A DNA stretch of 40,150 nt from a bacterium (GTDB taxonomy: Bacteria; Planctomycetota; J058; JAJDCP01). The stretch covers positions 1-40,150 of the forward strand of contig JAUIEM010000026.1 of the NCBI GenBank assembly GCA_030428695.1, in the 5' to 3' direction. The notes under the pieces are model-generated. The model saw nothing but the letters and a program-made list of their open reading frames with translations. It was not told the DNA's origin and made no database searches. This document shows, in pieces, positions 24,625-33,213 of the stretch; within the stretch, counting starts at the first letter, position 1, and every line of letters starts with the position of its first letter. Both the position numbers and the translations under genes were made by a program.

Positions 24625-24693
24625 TCAGTCCGCGGCCTCTTCGCTGCGGTTGAGCCGGAAGCCGCCACTGCGGACGCGGGTCTTGCTCTTCAT
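24625..24693 (-). CDS. Array peptide 2 (22 aa)
   Basis: Second copy. AAGGAG with 7-base spacing before the ATG. The product begins MKSKTRVRSGG and continues FRLNRSEEAAD. The basic half (residues 1-8) and acidic tail (18-22) are joined by SGG at 9-11. The Gly-Gly recalls double-glycine leader cleavage sites, but no C39 peptidase or ABC peptidase gene is in the window. No known family is certain. Confidence 0.75.
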   Translation of the reverse strand: MKSKTRVRSGGFRLNRSEEAAD

Positions 24694-24741
24694 GATCGTT
24701 CTCCTTCTTGGGGGTTGTTCCGAAACAGCGCACGACAGCGA

Positions 24742-24810
24742 TCAGTCCGCGGCCTCTTCGCTGCGGTTGAGTCGCTTGCCGCCACTGTGGATGCGGGTCC
24801 TGGTCTTCAT
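24742..24810 (-). CDS. Array peptide 1 (22 aa), most divergent copy
   Basis: First copy after the sigma-54 promoter; GAGGAGG lies upstream of the ATG. Compared with peptide 2 it has Thr/Ser, Arg/Lys, Ile/Val, His/Arg and Lys/Phe changes at residues 3, 4, 7, 8 and 12 plus one synonymous change. Most substitutions are conservative in this reading frame, which supports selection on the peptide and not just repeated DNA. GG at 10-11 and NRSEEAAD at the end are unchanged. Confidence 0.74.
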   Translation of the reverse strand: MKTRTRIHSGGKRLNRSEEAAD

Positions 24811-24843
24811 GCTTCGTCCTCCTCGGGTTGTGGGAGAGAGGAA

Positions 24844-24860
24844 AGCACACGCCGTGCCAA
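24844..24860 (-). promoter_or_regulatory. Sigma-54 (-24/-12) promoter of the peptide array
   Basis: On the minus strand TGGCACGGCGTGTGCT: GG at -24 and GC at -12 are exactly 10 bases apart, and it differs from TGGCACG-N4-TTGCT at one position. Predicted transcription start is near 24833, 23 bases before the first peptide ATG and just upstream of its ribosome site. The adjacent divergent gene encodes a sigma-54 activator, an arrangement typical of enhancer-binding-protein control. Confidence 0.72.
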
Positions 24861-24960
24861 CCGCCGATCCCGCATTCCTCCGTCACCACCCTCCACCACG
24901 GGTTTCATCCCTTCCCGTCGCGCTCCACCGGAAGTGGAACCCCGACCGCGGCAGGTCTGC

Positions 24961-24966
24961 TATACT
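24961..24966 (+). promoter_or_regulatory. Putative -10 box (TATACT) of the FHA-GAF activator gene
   Basis: TATACT lies 35 bases before the ATG at 24996. No convincing -35 is present at 17 bases. The gap 24811-24995 holds the divergent sigma-54 promoter; I could not see a clear activator-binding palindrome. Confidence 0.4.
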
Positions 24967-24995
24967 CCGGTTGCAACACCTTGCAGGGGAAGTCG

Positions 24996-26843
<1,848 letters not shown>

Positions 26844-26909
26844 GCCCCCAATGCTCAGCCCCGGGTGCCCGCCGGGCAACAGGCGAGGTACTCAGAGCGT
26901 CCGCTGGCC

Positions 26910-27752
26910 TTAGACGAGCTTCCGAGGCTGTTGCCCGCCTGCCCACGGCGGGCCGGGGTCGATGTCGAGGACCATCCGCTCCGGGGCGACCAGGGCCTTC
27001 TCGTGCTGGCAGCGCCAGCGGGTGGAGGCGTCGGGCTCCGGCGCGAAGGCCTCGATGGTGTGGCCGTCCTCGATCACGTCGCCCTTCTCGAGCAGGTAAC
27101 CGGCGAGGCCGTAGAGGAGGCCGGCGACCCGCCCCGGCTCGAGGTCGACGAAGTGCAGCTGCGGGTCCGGCAGGCCGAGCGGGGCGAGGCCGACGACGTC
27201 CATCAGCGTCTCGCCGGGCTGCCGCTGCTGGATGTTGAACAGCCGCACGTTCAGGCCCTGGCGGGCGCGCTGGACGGGATCTTCGCAGGCCGCGAGGAAG
27301 GCCTCCGGCGCGACGAGCTTGCCCGCCGGGTGCCAGGCGATCGCGAGCGGCCGGGTGCTGCGCACCACCGCCTCGAGCACCGCGGTGAACAGCTGCAGCC
27401 GGGGCAGCGGGTCGAGGGTGCGGGCGAGCAGGTCGGTCAGCATCGCCTGGTGCCGGCAGCGGGCGAGGGTCGCTTCGGCTTCCGCCCAGTCCCAGGTCTG
27501 CTGCAGGAGCGGGGCGAGGGCCGCGGGGTCGAGCGCGGCGTCCGTCGGGGCCAGCAAGGTCTGGGCCGGCGCCGAGCCGTCGCTGAAGCTGACCGGGTGC
27601 GCGGTGTGGAAGACGTGCCAGCCGCCGCCGTCCTGTTGGTGGACGTCGGCTCCGGGGCTGCTCGCGGCGAGCGCCGGGCGCAGCTCCGGGGCCGCGAGGG
27701 GAGGCTCGCCCTCGTACAAGAGCTCGACATGGTAGATGCTGCGGTCGCTCAT
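26910..27752 (-). CDS. DUF4261 domain-containing protein
   Basis: 280 residues; the ATG overlaps the GST stop as ATGA. The blocks AIAWHPAGKLVAPEAFLAA, LNVRLFNIQQRQPGETLMDVVGL and LGLPDPQLHF...LEKGDVIEDGHTIEAF match DUF4261, a family of unknown function common in many bacteria. No TM or signal segment. Stops at a TAA (26910). A GGGCAACAG/CTGTTGCCC inverted repeat (26874-26882, 26938-26946) spans the convergent stop region and may help end transcription. Likely co-expressed with the GST and possibly the XylR-like activator. Confidence 0.83.
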   Translation of the reverse strand: MSDRSIYHVELLYEGEPPLAAPELRPALAASSPGADVHQQDGGGWHVFHTAHPVSFSDGSAPAQTLLAPTDAALDPAALAPLLQQTWDWAEAEATLARCRHQAMLTDLLARTLDPLPRLQLFTAVLEAVVRSTRPLAIAWHPAGKLVAPEAFLAACEDPVQRARQGLNVRLFNIQQRQPGETLMDVVGLAPLGLPDPQLHFVDLEPGRVAGLLYGLAGYLLEKGDVIEDGHTIEAFAPEPDASTRWRCQHEKALVAPERMVLDIDPGPPWAGGQQPRKLV

Positions 27753-28399
27753 CGCTGGCCCTTGATCGGATCGTAGGCCAGCACCTTGCGCACCCAGGCG
27801 CGGGTCTTCTCGCGGCCCTCGCCGAGCTTCAGATGGGTGAGGAAGAAGCGCGAGATCGGGGAGTCTCCGACGATCTTCTCGTTGAGATCGGTCAGGTAGA
27901 GATGGCTGGCGACGGTGACGTCGGCGGCCGTCAGGGTGTCCCCGAGCAGGAACTCCCGCGTCGCGAGCAGCTCCTCGATCGGCGCCGTGCGCTGCGCGAC
28001 CAGCGCGTTGGCCCGGGCGATGACGGCGGCGTCGACCGCCGGCGCGAAGAGCTGGCTGAAGATCAGCCCGATCGGCTCGGTCAGCTCGGTGCGGGTGGTG
28101 ATCTCCCAGCGCTCGAGCGCGGCGTGCTGCTCGTAGTCCTCGACGAACAGGCGGGGCGTGTCGCGAAAGTTCGCGTCGAGGTAGCGCAGGATCGCGCCGG
28201 AGTCGAAGATCACCGTCCCGTCGTGCACGAGCACCGGCAGCCGCGGCTGCCCGGAGACCGCGATGATCGCGCTGCGGTCGCCGGGGATGCTGTCGAGCTC
28301 GATCGGCAGGCGCTCGTAGTCGAGCTCCTTGTAGGCGAGGGCGATGCGGACCTTCACGCTGTTCGGCGAGGGGGTCAGCTCGTGGAGCTTCAGGGTCAT
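27749..28399 (-). CDS. Glutathione S-transferase family protein
   Basis: 216 residues with AGGAG eight bases before the ATG. N-terminal thioredoxin-like domain (LKLHELTPSPNSVKVRIALAYKELDYE; Ser-Pro-Asn-Ser as the likely catalytic/G-site loop; QPRLPVLVHDGTVIFDSGAILRYLD with the cis-Pro and the SGAI glutathione-binding loop), then a helical C-terminal domain (LLGDTLTAADVTVASHLYL, the GST N-capping/hydrophobic-staple region). Cytosolic glutathione conjugation or a peroxidase-type role. The 59-base gap from the activator gene holds a CGGCG-CAG-CGCCG hairpin (28435-28447) that may attenuate read-through. Confidence 0.87.
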   Translation of the reverse strand: MTLKLHELTPSPNSVKVRIALAYKELDYERLPIELDSIPGDRSAIIAVSGQPRLPVLVHDGTVIFDSGAILRYLDANFRDTPRLFVEDYEQHAALERWEITTRTELTEPIGLIFSQLFAPAVDAAVIARANALVAQRTAPIEELLATREFLLGDTLTAADVTVASHLYLTDLNEKIVGDSPISRFFLTHLKLGEGREKTRAWVRKVLAYDPIKGQR

Positions 28400-28458
28400 C
28401 GGGGCTCTCCTGTGGAAGGGGGACTCACGGGTGGCGGCGCAGCGCCGTCGGGTCGGGT

Positions 28459-30072
28459 CTATGCCTGCTCCAACCCGTACTTGCGCAGCTTCCGGTACAG
28501 GGTCGAGATGCCGATCTCGAGCCGGGCGGCCGCCGCGGTGCGGTTGCCGTCGGTCGCCTGGAGAGCGGCGCGGATCGCCCAGGCCTCGATCGCGGCCAGG
28601 CTCTGGGCGGGCGGCGCGACCGTGGCGGCCTCGCGGATGGTCAGGGGCAGGTCGCCGGCGGCGATGCGGTCGCCGCTGGCGAGGATCGCGCCGTGCTCGA
28701 TCGCGTGCTCGAGCTCGCGGACGTTCCCCGGCCAGTCGTGCCGCAGGAGCAGCTCGAGGGCCTCCGGGGTCAGGCCGAGCAGGTGGCGCCGCAGGCGTTG
28801 GGCCTGGTGCTCGACGAACATCCGGGCCAGCTCGGGGATGTCGTCACGGCGCTCGGCGAGCGGCAACATCCGCAGCTCGATCACGCGCAGCCGGTAGAGC
28901 AGGTCCTTGCGGAAGCGGCCGGCCTCGACCTCCGCGTCGAGGTCGCGGCTGGTCGCGGCGAGGATGCGGGTGTCGAAGGGCCGGCTCGCGGAGCTTCCGA
29001 CCGGCCGCACCTCCCGCTCCTGCAGTACGCGCAAGAGCTTGCTCTGCATCGCCGGGCTGGTCTCGCCGACCTCGTCGAGCAACAGGGTGCCGCCGCTCGC
29101 CGCCTCGAAGAAGCCCTTGCGGTCGCGGGAGGCGCCGGTGAAGGCGCCCGCGACGTGGCCGAACAGCTCCGACTCGAGCACCGTCTCGCCGACCGCGGCA
29201 CAGTTGACCGCGATGAAGGGTCCGGAGGAGCGCGGCGAGCTCTTGTGCACGAGGCGGGCGATACGCTCCTTGCCGGTGCCGCTCGGGCCGGTGATCAGGA
29301 CGGTGCTGTCGAAGGGGGCGACGCGCCGGGCGAGGGCGATGGTGTCGCGCATCGCCTTGCTGCGCGCGACGACCTCCGCGATGCCGAGCTGGTCGTCGGC
29401 GATCTCCCGCCGGGCCCGCTGCAGGCGCGACTCCGCCTCCTTCAGGCGCGCGGTCACCGCGCGCAGCTCGGCGTTGAGGCCGGTCCACTCGTAGGCGGAG
29501 CGGACGTCGGGCAGGCGCTCCCCCCAGTCCTCCGCAAACTCCCCGACCAGCTGGCAGACCGGGTCCCCGCGGCCGGCGCAGCGGGTCTCGACGCACAGCA
29601 CCTGGCGGCGCTGCACCCGGCTGAGGTAGCCGCTGGCGAAGCCGGTCAGCGTCCAGCACACCGGCTCCTCGGCGGGGCCGATGTGGGTGCGGTGCTGCTC
29701 GGCCTCGTAGGAGTGCCGCCACAGGCACTCGGCGAAGGGCGGCGGGCCTTCGGCCTCGGTGCGCACCACCGGCTCGATGTCGACCATGCCGAGCAGCATG
29801 TGCAGGCGGCTGCCGGCCCGCTCCCACTCCCGCGGCGAGTCCCAGGGAATCGCCCCCTCGAGGGCCTCGGCGGTGCGCCAGCCGTGGGCGTAGCCGAAGC
29901 GGGTCAGGAGGCAACGGGCGGTCGCCGCGCCGAGGGAGTCGATCAGCTCCTTGCGCAACAGCCCGAGGGCCGCGGCGTCGAGCAGCAGGGCGCGCTGGCC
30001 GGCGAAGGAGATCCTGCCTCCCGCCGCGGGGAAGTCGAGCAGCTCGTGCAGGCGCAGGTCGGTGACCTTCAT
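28459..30072 (-). CDS. XylR/DmpR-type sigma-54 activator (XylR_N + V4R + AAA+ + HTH)
   Basis: 537 residues from ATG 30072; an upstream ATG at 30105 exists but the XylR_N domain begins at MKVTDLRLHEL. Residues ~1-90: XylR_N (ISFAGQRALLLDAAALGLLRKELIDSLG). Residues ~110-190: V4R small-molecule domain (CWTLTGFASGYLSRVQRRQVLCVE...CAGRGDPVCQ). B-linker coiled coil, then AAA+ with GPSGTGKE (~262), GHVAGAFTGAS (~309) and TLLLDEVGE, and a C-terminal Fis-type HTH (GNRTAAAARLEIGISTLYRKL). XylR/DmpR proteins are switched on by direct binding of aromatic effectors. A TACCCT box ends eight bases before the start codon; if used, the mRNA would be nearly leaderless. Divergent from the pirin gene, which carries a sigma-54 promoter. 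Confidence 0.9.
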   Translation of the reverse strand: MKVTDLRLHELLDFPAAGGRISFAGQRALLLDAAALGLLRKELIDSLGAATARCLLTRFGYAHGWRTAEALEGAIPWDSPREWERAGSRLHMLLGMVDIEPVVRTEAEGPPPFAECLWRHSYEAEQHRTHIGPAEEPVCWTLTGFASGYLSRVQRRQVLCVETRCAGRGDPVCQLVGEFAEDWGERLPDVRSAYEWTGLNAELRAVTARLKEAESRLQRARREIADDQLGIAEVVARSKAMRDTIALARRVAPFDSTVLITGPSGTGKERIARLVHKSSPRSSGPFIAVNCAAVGETVLESELFGHVAGAFTGASRDRKGFFEAASGGTLLLDEVGETSPAMQSKLLRVLQEREVRPVGSSASRPFDTRILAATSRDLDAEVEAGRFRKDLLYRLRVIELRMLPLAERRDDIPELARMFVEHQAQRLRRHLLGLTPEALELLLRHDWPGNVRELEHAIEHGAILASGDRIAAGDLPLTIREAATVAPPAQSLAAIEAWAIRAALQATDGNRTAAAARLEIGISTLYRKLRKYGLEQA

Positions 30073-30181
30073 ACCCCGCAGGGTAGCACGTCGGGCGCAA
30101 CCCATCCATTCTGACAGGGTCCGATTCCCATCCTGAACCGTTCACCGGGACGGCGGGACGGAGGCATGCGGCTCCGCGGTC

Positions 30182-30197
30182 CGGCACGCGGGATGCT
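30182..30197 (+). promoter_or_regulatory. Sigma-54 (-24/-12) promoter of the pirin gene
   Basis: CGGCACGCGGGATGCT: GG and GC are 10 bases apart with TGCT at -12, and GGCACG is intact. Expected transcription start ~30209, 20 bases before the ATG at 30229. Activator-binding sites would be expected in 30075-30180; I see a CTGACAG palindrome at about 30110, nothing more. Confidence 0.68.
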
Positions 30198-30228
30198 TCG
30201 CTCTCCAGCAACGAGAAGGAGAACCGCG

Positions 30229-30933
30229 ATGACGACCGCCACGCACACCGTCCGTCGTGCCGCCGACCGCGGCCGCACGAAGATCGGCTGGCTCGACAGC
30301 CGCCACACCTTCAGCTTCGGCAGCTACTACGACCCGGAGCACATGGGCTTCCGCGACCTGCGGGTGATCAACGAGGACCGGGTGGTCCCCGCCCAGGGCT
30401 TCGGCCCGCACCCGCACCGCGACATGGAGATCATCTCCTACGTCGTCGAGGGCCAGCTCGCCCACCAGGACAGCACCGGCACCGGCTCGGTGCTCGGGCC
30501 GCGGCGGGTGCAGCTGATGTCCGCCGGCCGCGGGATCGTGCACAGCGAGATGAACCCCTCGCCGCGCGCTCCGGTGCACTTCCTGCAGATCTGGATCCAG
30601 CCCCACACCGCCGCCGTCGAGCCGCGCTACCAGGAGCTCGCGGTGCCGGAGGAGCGGGACCGCCTGCACCGGCTGGTCTCCCCCGACGGGCGGGACGGCT
30701 CCCTGACGATCCACCAGCAGGCCAGCCTGCGGGTCGGCCGCCTGAACGCCGGCGCCCGCCTGCGCCACCGGCTCGAGACCGGCGAGCACGCCTGGATCCA
30801 GATGGTCGCCGGTCGGCTCGAGGTCGCCGGCGAGCGCCTCGAGGCCGGCGACGGGCTGGCCCTGAGCGGGGCTCCGGAGCTCGAGCTCCACGCCCACGAA
30901 GAGAGCGAGCTGCTGCTGTTCGAGCTCGCCTGA
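30229..30933 (+). CDS. Pirin-family cupin protein
   Basis: 234 residues, AAGGAG before ATG. Signature residues of the pirin metal site are all present: H61 and H63 in GPHPHRDMEI, H105 and E107 in GIVHSEMNP (like human pirin H56, H58, H101, E103). The second half is the YhaK/Pirin_C_2-like cupin (RLEVAGERLEAGDGLALSGAPEL). Known activities of homologues include quercetin 2,3-dioxygenase and redox-sensing transcription co-factor roles. Controlled by a sigma-54 promoter and probably by the adjacent XylR-type activator, which points to an aromatic-compound response along with the GST. Confidence 0.88.
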   Translation: MTTATHTVRRAADRGRTKIGWLDSRHTFSFGSYYDPEHMGFRDLRVINEDRVVPAQGFGPHPHRDMEIISYVVEGQLAHQDSTGTGSVLGPRRVQLMSAGRGIVHSEMNPSPRAPVHFLQIWIQPHTAAVEPRYQELAVPEERDRLHRLVSPDGRDGSLTIHQQASLRVGRLNAGARLRHRLETGEHAWIQMVAGRLEVAGERLEAGDGLALSGAPELELHAHEESELLLFELA

Positions 30934-30960
30934 GCGCTGCCACACGCTTCCAGAACTTCC

Positions 30961-30983
30961 CCGGGACGCACGCGGCGTCCCGG
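30961..30983 (+). terminator. Strong hairpin after the pirin gene
   Basis: CCGGGACGC-ACGCG-GCGTCCCGG: nine base pairs, perfect, 27 bases after the pirin stop. No U-tract follows, so it is probably a terminator or 3' stabiliser but not a textbook one. Confidence 0.5.
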
Positions 30984-30985
30984 TC

Positions 30986-31204
30986 CGGGGGCCCTGGCAG
31001 GCGATCGTGCCCTCGCTGGTGCCGCGGGCGGAGCTGGTGCACGCGATCGCGCTCAACGGCGTCGGCATCAACGTCAGCCGCGCGATCGGACCGGCCCTCG
31101 GCGGCCTGGCGGTCGCGGCCGTCGGGCTGTACGCGCCCTTCGGCATCCACGCCCTGAGCTTCGGCGGCGTGCTGCTCGCCCTGCTCTGGTGCCGGGGCCG
31201 GGGA
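30986..31204 (+). pseudogene. Fragment of an MFS exporter (EntS/MFS_3-like)
   Basis: In frame the DNA reads WQAIVPSLVPRAELVHAIAL, then NGVGINVSRAIGPALGGLAV and a further hydrophobic helix ending at about LLALLWCRGR. This corresponds to the central TM3-TM6 part of MFS_3 exporters (typical PAWQAIVPELVPRAELPAA-like segment). The 5' portion ends at the pirin hairpin and the 3' end dissolves into unrelated sequence before the lipase gene, so only ~70 of ~400 codons remain. No start signal. It is a gene relic left from a deletion or rearrangement. Confidence 0.7.
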
Positions 31205-31278
31205 GGAGGAGCGCCGGCGCATGGGATCGGGGACAGGAATTCCGGGACACCGACGGGCGCGCACCCGCGTCGATGGAC

Positions 31279-31284
31279 TACACT
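31279..31284 (+). promoter_or_regulatory. Putative -10 box (TACACT) of the lipase gene
   Basis: TACACT lies 35 bases before the ATG at 31314. It fits the TAnnCT pattern of this window; no good -35 was found. Confidence 0.38.
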
Positions 31285-31313
31285 GTACGACGAACCTGTT
31301 GCGAGAGGACACG

Positions 31314-33095
31314 ATGCCGCCGAAGGAATACGCGAAGCTCGAGGAGGAGAAGTTCCCCTTCCTCGACTGCCTGACCCAGATCGAGCTCTGCATCATGAGC
31401 TACCACCTGTTCGCCCAGTCCGTGCTGTGGCCGCTCGACCCCTGGTACGAGACCTGCGGCTCGAAGGAGGCGCGCACCCGCCGCATGGCCGCCGTCCGCG
31501 CGCTGCTCGCCAACAGCTGCTGGGTCGAGGGCGTGCGTGGGCCGGGCCTCGCCTGCGGCTTCCGCGACGACGAAGGCCGGCTCGACCCGATCCTGTGCCG
31601 CTACAAGGGCCGACTCAAGCCCTGGACCCGCGGGCTGCAGTTCGACGGCGGGAAGTACATCCTGTTCGAGCCGAACCGCCCGATCAGCCGCCAGATCGCC
31701 GCGACCCGGATCTGCCGCTTCGTCCCCGACAAGGACCCCTCGGGGCTGTGGACGATCACGCCGCCGAAGCAGCTGATGGAGTACGGCGTCGAGACCTTCA
31801 AGCTCGAGACCAACCACGATGCGATCGGCAACGACCTGCTCGTCGCGTTCGAGGGCGGGCACGGCGTGCACGGTCCGGGCATGGACGCGCTGTGGAGCAT
31901 GATGGGCTTCGTGCTCCGCCAGGAGACCGAGACCGGCTACGACGTGCACATCGTCTTCCGCGGCAGCCGCTCCGGCGACGCGGTGCGGGCGGCGACCCAG
32001 GCGCTGCGCGGGAAGGGCAACGCCGACTGGGTCACCGACATGGACAACAAGAAGGAGATCAAACACCCCTTCATCTCCGAAGCGGCGGGCGTCGGGCGCG
32101 GCTTCGGCAACGCCCTGGTCACCGGGCTGCCGACGCTGCTCAAGGCGCTGCTCGAGGTCACGAAGAGCGACCCGCCGGACCAGATCTTCATCACCGGCCA
32201 CAGCCTCGGCGGCGCCCTGGCGACCCTGCTCGCCTTCTCGATCGCCCACGGGCACTTCGGCGAGACCGTCGGCGCGATGTTCGAGCTGAAGAAGTGGCCC
32301 TGGAAGAGCCTGCAGGTCTACACCTTCTCGGCCCCGGCCGCGATCAGCGACACGGCGGCGAAGCTGCTCGACAAAGGCTTGAACCCCGACTTCGGGGGGA
32401 TGCGCTTCGAGCGGGTCAAGGTCGCGAGCGACCCGATCACGACCTTCAAGATGCAGAAGCACGTCGGCCGCAAGACCTCCCTGCCCGGGGAGGGACGCAA
32501 GAAGCTCAACACCGCGCGCCACGAGCCGATGGCGGTGCTCAACTCGCTGGTCCGCTACCTCGGCTCCGACTACGAGGTGCGGCACGGCCTGCAGCTGATG
32601 AAGGACTACGACAAGCAGCCCGCGAAGATCGAGACCTTCCTGCCCGACCGCTTCGAGAGCTTCTTCATCCTGTTCAACGTCTTCCTGCTGACGAAGGGCT
32701 CGTCGATGGGGCTGCACGTCTCCGACGGCTACATCGGCGACAACTTCAAGCAGGTGCGCAAGGAGCTCTACGACGAGGCGAAGGCGCGCAAGGTTCTGCC
32801 GGGCACCTACGGCGGCTTCGCCCTGAGCACCGACCCCTTCCTCGGCCACCTGCGGGCCTTCGCGGAGCAGCTCGCGTGGGACCCGTTCGTGTTCGACATC
32901 AAAGACCACGACGAGCTCTTCGACGAGCTCGAGCCGAAGAAGGACAAGGGCATCAAGATCGAGGTGCTCGATGAGGAAGAGGACGTCTCGATCTTCGGGA
33001 TCGACTCCCGACGGCTCGAGAAGTCCTCGCTGCTCGGCCTGCCCAAGAAGAAGGAGGACGACGGTCCCCCCGATCCTCCGTCGAGCTTCTTCTGA
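31314..33095 (+). CDS. Class 3 lipase-like alpha/beta hydrolase (593 aa)
   Basis: 593 residues; ATG 31314 with AGAGGA. The lipase_3 core is at residues ~230-400: VHIVFRGSRSGD (oxyanion strand), GVGRGF, and ITGHSLGGALATLLAF with the nucleophile Ser at ~297 in GHSLG; an acid could be the Asp in VASDPIT. The N-terminal 200 residues and C-terminal 200 residues lack known domains; the tail (DDGPPDPPSSFF) is acidic and Pro-rich. No signal peptide, so it is probably cytosolic or secreted by an unseen route. Bigger than most family members (~300). Its stop is 62 bases from a perfect terminator. Confidence 0.83.
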   Translation: MPPKEYAKLEEEKFPFLDCLTQIELCIMSYHLFAQSVLWPLDPWYETCGSKEARTRRMAAVRALLANSCWVEGVRGPGLACGFRDDEGRLDPILCRYKGRLKPWTRGLQFDGGKYILFEPNRPISRQIAATRICRFVPDKDPSGLWTITPPKQLMEYGVETFKLETNHDAIGNDLLVAFEGGHGVHGPGMDALWSMMGFVLRQETETGYDVHIVFRGSRSGDAVRAATQALRGKGNADWVTDMDNKKEIKHPFISEAAGVGRGFGNALVTGLPTLLKALLEVTKSDPPDQIFITGHSLGGALATLLAFSIAHGHFGETVGAMFELKKWPWKSLQVYTFSAPAAISDTAAKLLDKGLNPDFGGMRFERVKVASDPITTFKMQKHVGRKTSLPGEGRKKLNTARHEPMAVLNSLVRYLGSDYEVRHGLQLMKDYDKQPAKIETFLPDRFESFFILFNVFLLTKGSSMGLHVSDGYIGDNFKQVRKELYDEAKARKVLPGTYGGFALSTDPFLGHLRAFAEQLAWDPFVFDIKDHDELFDELEPKKDKGIKIEVLDEEEDVSIFGIDSRRLEKSSLLGLPKKKEDDGPPDPPSSFF

Positions 33096-33156
33096 GCGCT
33101 CGGACTTCCGCGCTTCGGGCCCCTTCCTCCGCTCGATTCCAACGCCTGCAACGAGC

Positions 33157-33186
33157 CAGCCCGCCACGGCGAACCGTGGCGGGCTG
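33157..33186. terminator. Bidirectional intrinsic-type terminator
   Basis: CAGCCCGCCACGG-CGAA-CCGTGGCGGGCTG: 13-base perfect stem with a CGAA loop, followed on the plus strand by TGTCTTCTTCT. It sits between the convergent lipase (stop 33095) and giant secreted-protein gene (stop 33214), so it can serve both. Confidence 0.85.
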
Positions 33187-33213
33187 TGTCTTCTTCTCGC
33201 CCGGGGCTCCCCG

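Larger units (their letters stand above)
24416..24810 (-). repeat. Tandem array of four peptide-gene repeats
   Basis: Four ~69-base coding units with spacers of 48, 38 and 33 bases (in transcription order). Each unit has its own Shine-Dalgarno sequence. The spacers differ, so the repeat unit is the gene plus its ribosome site. A longer frame (116 codons) reads through copies 3 and 4 but lacks a ribosome site. Confidence 0.85.

Noticed and set aside
24318..24668. 116-codon minus-strand frame through peptide copies 3 and 4
   Set aside because: It lacks a ribosome site and copy 1 versus 2 changes are conservative in the 22-residue frame.
24416..24810. CRISPR-like array from the regular repeats
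   Set aside because: Units are coding with ribosome sites, spacers vary in length, and no Cas genes are present.
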